Source: Chloroflexota bacterium
GTDB lineage: Bacteria > Chloroflexota > Limnocylindria > QHBO01
Assembly (NCBI GenBank): GCA_013694645.1
Contig: JACDBZ010000206.1
Span: 1 to 7,505, forward strand
Length of the DNA stretch: 7,505 nucleotides
Reading direction: 5' to 3'
Each line of letters begins with the position of its first letter. The first letter of the stretch is position 1. The position numbers and the translations under genes were made by a program. Of this stretch, positions 1-6,670 are shown piece after piece. The notes beneath the pieces were generated by a model. It saw nothing but the letters and a program-made list of their open reading frames with translations, was not told where the DNA came from and made no database searches.

Positions 1-182
1 AGCATCACGTCGACCACCAGGAGGTGCGGAAGAGCCACGTCCATCAGGTCGCCGAGCTCGACAATCCGCGTGCAGGTGATGACCACGAAGCCCATCTCAC
101 GCAGCAGATCGGCCTCCAGCGCGGCGATATCGGGATCATCCTCGAGGACGTAGGCTCGCAGGGGCGACGTGGTGTCATCCAT
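1..182 (-). CDS. Response regulator, receiver domain (partial, runs off the left edge)
   Basis: Only the first 60 residues are inside the window. They read as the start of a CheY-like receiver: a hydrophobic first strand (LRAYVLEDD, residues 8-16) ends in the acidic pair D15/D16 that binds the metal ion. Helix 1 (DIAALEADLLREMGF) follows, and the third strand LLVVDVM places the probable phosphoacceptor Asp at residue 58. Such domains take phosphate from a sensor histidine kinase and switch an output domain; the output, and so the role, lies outside the window. ATG at 182 is chosen because it puts the first strand at the usual distance from the N terminus; the frame stays open upstream, and no strong ribosome binding site is visible. 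It is divergent from the Ku gene, with 165 bases between the two starts. Confidence 0.8.
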   Translation of the reverse strand, partial: MDDTTSPLRAYVLEDDPDIAALEADLLREMGFVVITCTRIVELGDLMDVALPHLLVVDVM

Positions 183-347
183 CGGCAAGAGTGTCGCCAC
201 GAGGCGCGCGGCGGTCCATGGCCCATCGGGGTAGGACGAATGGGGTACCCGCCCGGCTTGCAGACCCTTGGTACCATCACCGCCCGCGTTCGCGGCTCGC
301 TGGGCACGGCGGGTCGGAGAGCGCTGCACAGGAGCACGAGACGTCCC
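183..347. other. Divergent intergenic region between response regulator and Ku
   Basis: These 165 bases separate two divergent start codons and must hold the signals for both genes. The palindrome GGGTACCC is at 243-250. A TANNNT-type -10 candidate, TACCAT, is at 272-277 on the plus strand, but no convincing -35 box lies 16-18 bases upstream of it. I see no clear promoter on the minus strand and no plausible small gene. An AGGAG at 330-334 lies 13 bases before the Ku ATG, which is rather far for a ribosome binding site. Confidence 0.4.
272..277 (+). promoter_or_regulatory. Possible -10 element for the Ku operon
   Basis: The hexamer TACCAT fits the TANNNT pattern of -10 boxes in GC-rich bacteria and is identical to the hexamer placed ideally before the sulfurtransferase gene at 6671-6676. 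If used, it would give a leader of roughly 60 bases before the Ku ATG. No matching -35 element is visible, so this is a weak call. Confidence 0.22.
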
Positions 348-1208
348 ATGGCGCGATCAATGTGGCGAGGCGCGATCCAGTTCGGGCTGGTGACCATCCC
401 GGTCAAGCTCTACCTGGCGACCGAGCAGGGAGGCATCGGCTTCAACCTGCTGCACGCCAGCTGTCTGAACCGGATCCAGATGAAGGTGTACTGCCCGTAT
501 CACGACGAGGTGATCCCGCGCTCGGAGACGGTCCGCGGCTACGAGTGGAGCAAGGGCAAGTACGTCGTCGTGACCGAGGAGGACGTCGACTCGGTGCCGC
601 TCAAGACGATGCGCGCGATCGAGATCGAGATGTTCGTGAACGCGACGCGCGACAACCAGGGCACGCAGTTCGTGAAGCAGGCGTACTACCTCGAGCCCGA
701 GCAGATCGGCGCAAAGGCCTTCTTCCTCCTCAAGTCGGTCCTGCACGAGCAGGGCAAGAGCGCGATCTGCAAGATCGTCCTCAAGGATCGCGAGCAGCTC
801 GCGGCCCTCAACCCGTTCAGCAACACCATGCTGCTGACCACGTTGCATTGGCCCGATGAGGTTCGAGCGCTCGACGAGCTCAACCTCCCGGAGGACCAGA
901 TCGAGATCAAGCCGAGCGAGAAGAAGATGGCCGAGCAGCTGGTGGCGAGCATGACAGGCGACTTCAGCGCCGATGAGTACCACGACGACTATCGCCAGGC
1001 ACTCATGGCGGTCATCGAACGCAAGGTCGCCGGTGAGAAGCCGGAGCCGATGACGCGCACGGAGCCGACGAACATCACCGACCTCATGGCCGCGCTCGAG
1101 GCGTCGGTCGCCGCTGCCCGGCAGGATCGCAAGACGGCGAAGGCCGACGCGACGGTCGCCGAAGCCGAAGCCGAGGCACCTCGCCGGCGCCGGCGCAAGA
1201 CGGCCTGA
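348..1208 (+). CDS. ku: Bacterial Ku, non-homologous end-joining DNA end-binding protein
   Basis: Encodes 286 residues. Bacterial Ku forms a homodimeric ring that threads onto broken double-stranded DNA ends and recruits the LigD ligase in the cytoplasm. Family features in order: the N-terminal signature MARSMWRGAIQFGL with P18, K20 and Y22; a turn around C49 leading into GYEWSKGKYVVVTEEDV (64-80); YYLEP (113-117); HWPDE (167-171); the EIKPSEKKMA segment (186-195) with SMTGDF and YHDDY after it; and an NITDLMAALEASV helix (242-254). The tail (255-286) is rich in A, K, E and R and ends in a basic cluster, as in other bacterial Ku proteins, where the C-terminal extension helps DNA binding and partner recruitment. 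ATG 348 is preferred over the much longer open frame upstream because the family signature begins exactly there. Where many bacterial Ku proteins have CxxC, this one has C49-P-Y-H52. It is followed after 11 bases by the ligase-like gene, so the two are probably cotranscribed. Confidence 0.96.
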   Translation: MARSMWRGAIQFGLVTIPVKLYLATEQGGIGFNLLHASCLNRIQMKVYCPYHDEVIPRSETVRGYEWSKGKYVVVTEEDVDSVPLKTMRAIEIEMFVNATRDNQGTQFVKQAYYLEPEQIGAKAFFLLKSVLHEQGKSAICKIVLKDREQLAALNPFSNTMLLTTLHWPDEVRALDELNLPEDQIEIKPSEKKMAEQLVASMTGDFSADEYHDDYRQALMAVIERKVAGEKPEPMTRTEPTNITDLMAALEASVAAARQDRKTAKADATVAEAEAEAPRRRRRKTA

Positions 1209-1219
1209 CGCGGCGGGCC

Positions 1220-1933
1220 GTGCCCGGAGATCAGCTCGACCTTCCGATCCGGACCGACCCCGGCGGCGGTCGGCTCCCGGCGCGCCTCGCGCCGATGCAG
1301 CCGAGCGATGGGATCGCACCGTTCGATGATCCCGCTTACCTGTTCGAAGCGTGGTGGCCCGGCGTCCGGACCCAGGCCTGGATCGAGGGCGGCCGGTTGA
1401 TCCGCCTGCGCGCCGAGGGACTGGCTGATGCCCTGATGGCCTTCGGTGAGCTGACCGACGAGGTGCCGGACCGGCTGATGGAGGACGACGTGCTGCTCGA
1501 TGGCTGGCTGCTCGCACTCGACGATGGCGGCTGGCTTGACACTGAGCTGCTGCGTCGACGCCTGGCCGGAGATCGTCATGCGGGCCGCCCCGCCTTCGTT
1601 GCCTCGGACCTTCTGTGGAGCGGCGGTGTCGACTGGCAGCGACGCCCGTTCGGCGCGCGTCGGCGACGATTGGAGGCGGTGCTCCTGGACGGGGATCGGT
1701 GCGTGGTGTCGCATGCCCTGCGCGGCGAGGGCACGCTCCTGGCGGAGGCGCTGGCGCGCTTCGGCCTGGGAGCCATCTCCGCCCGCCGCCTCGACGCCCG
1801 TTACCGCGCTGGCCGCGCCGGCGACGCGTGGCTGCGGGTGCCGCTCGTTCCGGAAGCCGTCACCGAGCGGCCGCGCCTGGCGCTCATCCAGCGCCTCCCG
1901 TTCCCGGATGGTCAGGAGTCGCCGCCGGCATAG
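1220..1933 (+). CDS. DNA-ligase-like adenylation domain, predicted catalytically dead
   Basis: Encodes 237 residues resembling the nucleotidyltransferase (adenylation) domain of LigD-type ATP-dependent DNA ligases. LPARLAPM (19-26) matches the ligase entry motif. DDPAYLFEAWWPGVR (36-50) sits where the FExKWDGxR motif I belongs, but the AMP-accepting lysine is W45 and the aspartate is P47; G48 and R50 remain. LLDGWLLALD (92-101) is motif III with its glutamate replaced by W96. ASDLLW (128-133) is motif IIIa, followed by the usual Arg/Leu-rich helix. LGAISARRLDARYRAG (183-198) is motif IV with E, G and K changed to G184, A185 and R189. WLRVP (204-208) is motif V with both lysines lost. The fold seems kept and the reading frame is clean, while the chemistry should be gone. 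The OB-fold domain of real ligases is absent: only about 29 residues follow motif V. The GTG start at 1220, 11 bases after Ku, is chosen for operon spacing; ATG 1295 would cut into the entry motif. Inferred role: a non-catalytic partner in Ku-dependent end joining. Confidence 0.75.
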   Translation: MPGDQLDLPIRTDPGGGRLPARLAPMQPSDGIAPFDDPAYLFEAWWPGVRTQAWIEGGRLIRLRAEGLADALMAFGELTDEVPDRLMEDDVLLDGWLLALDDGGWLDTELLRRRLAGDRHAGRPAFVASDLLWSGGVDWQRRPFGARRRRLEAVLLDGDRCVVSHALRGEGTLLAEALARFGLGAISARRLDARYRAGRAGDAWLRVPLVPEAVTERPRLALIQRLPFPDGQESPPA

Positions 1934-4154
1934 GCGGCAGGACCATCTGGAGCGTCCATGGAAACGGAGGTCTCGTTGCCAGGCGCAGCGCCGATCTGAC
2001 GAAGCCATCGCGCGGGTAGGCGCGGAAGCTGCCGATGTCGAAGACGACGCTCGGCACGCCCACCTCGAGCTCGCGATTCGGGAAGGCACGGCCGCGAACC
2101 GTGGAGGCGAGCCTGACCGCGTCGTCGATCGGCAGGCCCCAGACATCGCGCAGGATGACGTTGATGTCGTGGGTTCGAACCTCGTCCGCCCGCTCATCGA
2201 GCGCGCGCGCCAGCCACGCTTCCGCCTCCTGGCGCTCCGCGTTCATGGCGTGCGCGAACGCACGGACGGCGGGGTCTTCGATCTCGGCGGGTTCGACCGG
2301 TTCGCCCATGGCGTGCCGCGCCAGGAGCAGGTTGAGCTGCCACGAGGGATCGCTGATCTCCGGAAGCGTGCCCTCACCGATCACGATCGATCTCGGCCAG
2401 TCGAGCACGAACGATGTGGCCGTCTGCGTCAGGAGCGACAATCGATACGCTTCATCGGCCGATCTTGTCCGTCCAAGTCGCTCGAGCAGCATTGCGGCGT
2501 TGAGCAGCTCCGGGGCCAGGTAGCGGGCGGTGGCAGCGGCCTCCTCACCCGCCTTGGCGGCGCACGCCGCGTCGCCATCGGCCTCGCACAGGAGCGCCAG
2601 GTTGATCCAGGCGGTTGCGTCGCCCGGGTTGAGCAGGGTCGCCTGCCGGGCGGCATGCAGCGCGAGGAGAGGATCACCGGCCGCATCGGCCGCCACGGCC
2701 AGCGCACGGGGGCCAGCCGGATGCCATCGGTCGATCTCTACGGCGCGTGCCAGCCACGCGGTCGCACTCACCAGGTCCCCGTCCGCGGCCCGGTCGGTTC
2801 CGGCACGGTACGCGACCGCGCCGGCGTCGGCGATGATCATCGCGCCGACCAGCACGAGGGCGATGGCACCGCCTCCGGCGGCGAATACCGTCATCCGGAT
2901 CCCGGGTGCGATACGCACCGCGCTCCAGCTCACCTCTCGAGCGTCCAGGAGGGCGACCGCCACCAGCAGGATGGCCAGCAGGTTGAAGCCGGGCAGGAAG
3001 GTCAGATCCTCGAACAGCCCGCCGATGCCAAGGCCCAGCAGCACCGAGGCCGCGGTACGGCCGATCGGAGTGCGGCTGCGCCACGGTCCGGCAACCAGCG
3101 CCAGGGTGCCGATCAGGATCAGGGCGGCGGCGAGGCCGACCAATCCGGCGTCACCGAGCACGCCGAGCGGCAGGTTGTGCGAGTGCGGCTGACGCACCGG
3201 GAAGCTGAAGTCTGCGGCAGCCGCCTGTCGCGCATAGGGCATGAACCCCGGTCCGACGCCGAGGAGGGGATCGGCGCTCCATGCCGCGAGGGTGTCGCGC
3301 CAGAGCGCGCCGCGGTAGAGGAGCGAGCTGACGGCGGTCAGCCTCGGCAGGACCAGCGCGAGACCGAGCGAGGCGACGAGAAGCGCGACCACGCCGGCAA
3401 CGGCCCCGCGGCCGGAAAGCCCTCGTGGCCCGAGGCGGTGGCGCTGGCGCCACGCCCAGGGCAGGACGCCGATCGTGAATCCGGCGGCGATGGCCAGCCA
3501 CGCCGAACGTGACCCGGACAGGATGACGAGCGGGATCCCGATCACGACGAGGCTGGTGCGAACGGTGCGTCGCAGCAGGGGTCGTTCGATCAGGCCTGCC
3601 AGCGCCCATGCGGGGATGATCACGAAGGGTGGCACCGCGACCGATCCGAAGCTCGTCACCTCCGACGGCAGTCGCAGGGGTGGTATCCCGGGTGCGCCGA
3701 CCGTGATCCACTCGAGCCGCCGCCGAAGAAGCGACACGAGGATGGGGATCGAGAGCAGAAGAATCGGCACGCTCACCACGAGTCCGACCCAGGACGGGCG
3801 GTGCCGCACCGCCAGGATTGCGACCGGCAGCATGGCCGCGTAGGCAGCGATGGATGCCATCGCGCGCAGGCTCATTCCGATGTTGAGTGCGCTCAACGTC
3901 GCGAGCGCGAACGCGGCAAGCAGTGCAAGGAGCGGCAGGTCGAGCGGCGTTCGTGGCAGCGCATGTCCGCGCGCGGCGAACATCCCCAGGACGAGGATTG
4001 CGCCGATGGCGATGAGATGAAGAACGAGCTGGAAGCGAGCATCCCACAGCGTGTCGTCCCAGCCGATGTGGCCAAACACGACGAGGCCGGTTGCAAGCGC
4101 CAGCCACTCCATCGGCGAACGAGCGCGCGCCCACGCCACCACGTCGTCTGTCAC
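1884..4154 (-). CDS. O-antigen ligase/Wzy-type membrane protein with C-terminal repeat region
   Basis: Encodes 756 residues. The first ~440 form a polytopic membrane protein with about 10-12 hydrophobic segments (for example 16-31, 42-60, 72-90, 102-116, 122-142, 173-190, 200-213, 251-270, 331-356, 368-404, 421-443). The WaaL/Wzy signature is present: ILSGSRSAW (211-219) with R216; YRGALWRD (280-287) leading to DPLLGVGPG (295-303); and the loop HSHNLPLGVLGDAGLVGL (324-341) with H324/H326, where the family's important His lies. Such enzymes join lipid-linked glycans to an acceptor or to each other outside the membrane. Residues ~455-575 look like TPR-type helical repeats (ALAVAADAAGDPLLALHAARQATLLNPGD, then AWINLALLCEADGD); ~580-756 is unrecognised. 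GTG 4154 is chosen because it overlaps the CYTH stop by 4 bases. Substrate and acceptor cannot be read from sequence. The 3' end overlaps the convergent ligase-like gene by 50 bases. Confidence 0.85.
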   Translation of the reverse strand: MTDDVVAWARARSPMEWLALATGLVVFGHIGWDDTLWDARFQLVLHLIAIGAILVLGMFAARGHALPRTPLDLPLLALLAAFALATLSALNIGMSLRAMASIAAYAAMLPVAILAVRHRPSWVGLVVSVPILLLSIPILVSLLRRRLEWITVGAPGIPPLRLPSEVTSFGSVAVPPFVIIPAWALAGLIERPLLRRTVRTSLVVIGIPLVILSGSRSAWLAIAAGFTIGVLPWAWRQRHRLGPRGLSGRGAVAGVVALLVASLGLALVLPRLTAVSSLLYRGALWRDTLAAWSADPLLGVGPGFMPYARQAAAADFSFPVRQPHSHNLPLGVLGDAGLVGLAAALILIGTLALVAGPWRSRTPIGRTAASVLLGLGIGGLFEDLTFLPGFNLLAILLVAVALLDAREVSWSAVRIAPGIRMTVFAAGGGAIALVLVGAMIIADAGAVAYRAGTDRAADGDLVSATAWLARAVEIDRWHPAGPRALAVAADAAGDPLLALHAARQATLLNPGDATAWINLALLCEADGDAACAAKAGEEAAATARYLAPELLNAAMLLERLGRTRSADEAYRLSLLTQTATSFVLDWPRSIVIGEGTLPEISDPSWQLNLLLARHAMGEPVEPAEIEDPAVRAFAHAMNAERQEAEAWLARALDERADEVRTHDINVILRDVWGLPIDDAVRLASTVRGRAFPNRELEVGVPSVVFDIGSFRAYPRDGFVRSALRLATRPPFPWTLQMVLPPMPAATPDHPGTGGAG

Positions 4155-4792
4155 TCGCGCGCGGCAAGGCGCTCGAGCGCATGCTCCAGCTTAGATCGTG
4201 GCTCGGCAACGAGACCCCGGGTGGACTCGAGCTCCGCCGCCAGGGCGCCGAGCTCCCGCTCGCCGTGCGCGGAGGACCCATCGAGCTCAAGCTCGACCAC
4301 GAACAGCTCACCGAGGTCGGTCCCGCCTTCGGTCATGCGTACCCGATCCAGCGTCAGGAGTCCGATCGGCGTGCCATCCTCGAGCGCAACCGCTCGCTCG
4401 GTACGCGCCTGCTCGAGGCGCAATCGCTCGACGAGCGGACGTCCATCCCTCAGCGTCGCGAGGAGCTCGAGTGCGGGACTTGGCGGCCAGCCGTCAGGGT
4501 CGATCATCGATGTCGCCGGCCCTTCGACCTCGGGTCGTCGATGGTGCCAGCCCTCATCCGATGCGCTCGGTGGCCCCTTCAGTGAGATCCGGGTCATGCC
4601 CTCCCGTGACCGGAGACGGCACGCCCATCGGGCCGCAGCGAGTCGTCCGTCATCGGTGTCCAGGTAGCGATCGACCTCGTCGACGGTGCGCGCGCGCCCG
4701 AGCACGGCCCGCCCGAGGCGGGAGCGTGCTGTGAGCTCGACAAGCGGCCCGGCGGTCTCTGCTCGGAACTTGGCCTCGACCTCAGTCGGCAT
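4151..4792 (-). CDS. CYTH domain protein (triphosphate tunnel superfamily)
   Basis: Encodes 213 residues. The family signature ExExK is at the N terminus: PTEVEAKF, with E4, E6 and K8. The remaining strands of the tunnel fold follow: VDRYLDTDDGRLAAARWACRLR (40-61; typical YxDT..L..ag.aLRlR), MTRISLKGP (66-74), RPEVEGP (86-92), LRLEQARTERAV (124-135), D149, ELFVVELEL (162-170), and a C-terminal SKLEHAL (200-206). Superfamily members bind triphosphorylated substrates with a divalent metal and act as inorganic triphosphatases, thiamine triphosphatases or class IV adenylate cyclases; which applies here cannot be told from sequence. No CHAD domain is attached. ATG 4792 is chosen because ExExK then sits at the N terminus as usual; a longer open frame to 4825 adds 11 unlikely residues. 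The start overlaps the WYL gene by 11 bases and the stop overlaps the next gene's GTG by 4, implying coupled translation. Confidence 0.85.
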   Translation of the reverse strand: MPTEVEAKFRAETAGPLVELTARSRLGRAVLGRARTVDEVDRYLDTDDGRLAAARWACRLRSREGMTRISLKGPPSASDEGWHHRRPEVEGPATSMIDPDGWPPSPALELLATLRDGRPLVERLRLEQARTERAVALEDGTPIGLLTLDRVRMTEGGTDLGELFVVELELDGSSAHGERELGALAAELESTRGLVAEPRSKLEHALERLAARE

Positions 4793-5816
4793 AGTGGGTG
4801 GCTGCGCTACGGACGGCCTCGGCAACCGCCGCGCGCAGTTCCGGGGGCTCGAGGACCTCGACGCCAGGTCCCCATGACAGGATCCAGGGTCGAATCTCCA
4901 CGGTGCCCGCCACCGTCACGATCAGCTCGACGGCGCCGTCCGCAAGCTCGGTCAGCTCCTGTGACCGATGCCAGATCGCCTCCCGAACGCGATGCGCCAC
5001 GGATGCGTCGAATCGCAGCCGGACACGCTCGGTGGGTGTCGAGTCGGATGACCAGATGCCCCACGAGTTCGCAAGCCACACGTCCGGGTCGAAGTTGTCG
5101 GGGATCTCGTAGCGGGCGGTGGTGAGCGTGGCGGAACGAATGCGCTCGACCTTGTAGGTGCGCATCGCGTCGGCCGGCTCGTCATAGCCGATGAGATAGA
5201 CGCTTCGCAGCGCCGCGTCCGGCTCGAGGAAGTACGGGTGCACGCGGGTGCGCTTTTCCGTCCCGGTACCTGGATCGTAGGTCAGCTCCACGACGCGGCC
5301 TTCTGCCCAGCCGCGCGCGACGGCGGAGAAGCTGCGGGTGAACGGCTCGTTCGTGTCGTGTGCGCCGACGCCCAGCATGGTCGCGGCGACGTGCCGCGCG
5401 ATCGGCTGCGGCAGGGTGTCGGCGAGCTTGGTGAAGGCGCTCACCACGGCCGCGTCGTACTGGTCACTCCAGCGCGCGATGAGGCGCGAGGCCAGGAAGA
5501 GGACGATCGCCTCTGGTACGGACAGTCGCAGCGGCGGCAGGAAGAACTTGCGGTCGATGCCGTAGTGACCGCGTCCCGCCTGGAAGACCGGAACCGCCAG
5601 CTCCTCCTCGAGGGCGCGAATATCGCGATACACCGTCCGCGTCGTCATCCCGGTCAGGCGGGCGATCTCGCTGACGGGCACGCCGGTCTCGCCACTTCCC
5701 TTCGAGTACAGGATCGAAGCGACGCGGAGGAGGCGTGCCAGCCGGTCGCGCTTGCGGCCGATGCGGTCATCGCTCCCTTCGTCGTCCCAGCCGTCCCACT
5801 CGTCGCGATCGGTCAC
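4782..5816 (-). CDS. WYL-domain transcriptional regulator with N-terminal helix-turn-helix
   Basis: Encodes 344 residues. After an acidic leader (9 of residues 3-17 are D or E), a winged helix-turn-helix spans about 20-90; VPVSEIARLTGMTTRTVYRDIRAL (47-70) is the typical YafY/HTH_11 recognition unit. The WYL domain lies at about 160-232: EGRVVELTYD, a conserved RVHPYFLEP stretch (191-199), VYLIGYD (206-212, Val in place of the first W of the signature) and TYKVERI (220-226). The C-terminal WCX-type extension (VRLRFD near 265-270 to the end) completes the architecture. Such proteins are DNA-binding regulators whose WYL domain is thought to bind a ligand, in some cases nucleic acid; the target here is unknown, though autoregulation of its own operon is plausible. 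GTG 5816 overlaps the sulfurtransferase stop by 4 bases and is preferred over ATG 5870, which would give a 58-base overlap. Confidence 0.9.
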   Translation of the reverse strand: MTDRDEWDGWDDEGSDDRIGRKRDRLARLLRVASILYSKGSGETGVPVSEIARLTGMTTRTVYRDIRALEEELAVPVFQAGRGHYGIDRKFFLPPLRLSVPEAIVLFLASRLIARWSDQYDAAVVSAFTKLADTLPQPIARHVAATMLGVGAHDTNEPFTRSFSAVARGWAEGRVVELTYDPGTGTEKRTRVHPYFLEPDAALRSVYLIGYDEPADAMRTYKVERIRSATLTTARYEIPDNFDPDVWLANSWGIWSSDSTPTERVRLRFDASVAHRVREAIWHRSQELTELADGAVELIVTVAGTVEIRPWILSWGPGVEVLEPPELRAAVAEAVRSAATHYAD

Positions 5817-6664
5817 GGGGTCGTTCCGGTGGCGGCCGGTCGCGACGGATCGGACGACCAGTCGCTCCATGAGCCCTCGTACAGGCGCGCGCCATCGAAA
5901 CCGGCGAGCTCGAGCGCGAGCAGGTCGTGCGCGGCGCTCAGGCCGGAGCCGCAGTAGGCGATAACGGGGTGGCTGGTGGCGCCGAACGCCGCGTAACGGT
6001 CGCGCAGCGCCTGCGGTGGAAGGAATCGGCCATCCGTGCCGAGATTGCCGGTGAATGGCGCGCTCAGCGCGCCGGGAATATGGCCTGCACGCGGATCGAT
6101 CGGTTCTGTTTCGCCGCGGTAGCGCTCTGTGGCTCGCGCGTCCAGAAGGAGGGTGGTGTCGCCCTCGAGCAGGTGCAGGACGTCATCGGCGCCCACCACG
6201 TCGGCCTGGGGCTCGCGGGGCGTCCAGGTGGCCGTGGCATGCGTCGGTGCATCTGTCGACAGCGCCTGGCCGGCATCGGTCCATGCCTGGATGCCGCCGT
6301 CCAGCACCGCGCACGCGCCATCGTGGCCGTAATGTCGGAACAGCCACCAGAGCCGTGCGGCGATGCTGCCCCCCGCATCGTCGTATGCGACCACGACGTG
6401 GTCGTCGCCGATGCGATGATCGCCGAGGATGTCACTCAACCTGTCAGCCGTCGGAATTGGATGCCGGCCCGGACCCTCGCCCGGGGAGCTCAGCTCACGC
6501 TCCGCGTCGAGGAACGTGGCATGAGGCAGGTGGCCGGCCGCGTAGCGCTGTCGGCCCGAGGGTCCGGAGAGTGCCCAGCGAACGTCGGCGATGCGCAGGG
6601 TCCGGTGGTTGAGGTGGCCCGCCAGCCAGTCGACGCTGACGAGCGGGCCCGGCAGGTTCAGCAC
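5813..6664 (-). CDS. sseA: Thiosulfate/3-mercaptopyruvate sulfurtransferase (tandem rhodanese)
   Basis: Encodes 283 residues, the normal length for a two-domain sulfurtransferase, without a signal peptide, so cytoplasmic. The N-terminal rhodanese domain (~8-135) holds the structural marks RIADVRW (24-30), YAAGHLPHA (41-49), VVAYDDAGG (91-99) and VLDGG (120-124) but no active-site Cys. The C-terminal domain (~155-275) has LLLDAR (172-177), RYRGETEP and DPRAGHIPGA (190-199), and the active loop YCGSGLSA with catalytic C238. A CGSG loop favours 3-mercaptopyruvate as sulfur donor over thiosulfate, where CRKG is typical; this rests on family knowledge, not on a test. It transfers sulfane sulfur to thiols or cyanide. 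Start GTG 6664 is fixed by an in-frame stop two codons upstream. It is the first gene of a coupled four-gene minus-strand operon and appears to be translated from a leaderless transcript. Confidence 0.92.
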   Translation of the reverse strand: MLNLPGPLVSVDWLAGHLNHRTLRIADVRWALSGPSGRQRYAAGHLPHATFLDAERELSSPGEGPGRHPIPTADRLSDILGDHRIGDDHVVVAYDDAGGSIAARLWWLFRHYGHDGACAVLDGGIQAWTDAGQALSTDAPTHATATWTPREPQADVVGADDVLHLLEGDTTLLLDARATERYRGETEPIDPRAGHIPGALSAPFTGNLGTDGRFLPPQALRDRYAAFGATSHPVIAYCGSGLSAAHDLLALELAGFDGARLYEGSWSDWSSDPSRPAATGTTP

Positions 6665-6670
6665 GGGTCA

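Noticed and set aside
24..347. A 108-codon in-frame extension upstream of the Ku ATG
   Set aside because: The canonical Ku N terminus starts exactly at 348, and the upstream part is antisense to the receiver domain and lacks any recognisable feature.
357..1517. Long minus-strand open frame across Ku (386 codons)
   Set aside because: Arg/His/Leu-rich antisense translation typical of high-GC coding sequence; it lies opposite a certain Ku gene.
1220..1933. Annotating this gene as an active ATP-dependent DNA ligase (ligD)
   Set aside because: The AMP-accepting lysine and the other catalytic motif residues are absent, and so is the OB domain, so the enzymatic name would be misleading.
989..2197. 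Minus-strand open frame of 402 codons across the ligase-like gene
   Set aside because: Low-complexity Ser/Arg/Ala composition with no family motif; the plus-strand frame carries the recognisable ligase pattern.
1500..3512. Plus-strand open frame of 670 codons opposite the membrane protein
   Set aside because: Antisense shadow, Arg/Gly/Gln-rich, no hydrophobic or domain pattern, whereas the minus strand encodes an obvious polytopic protein.
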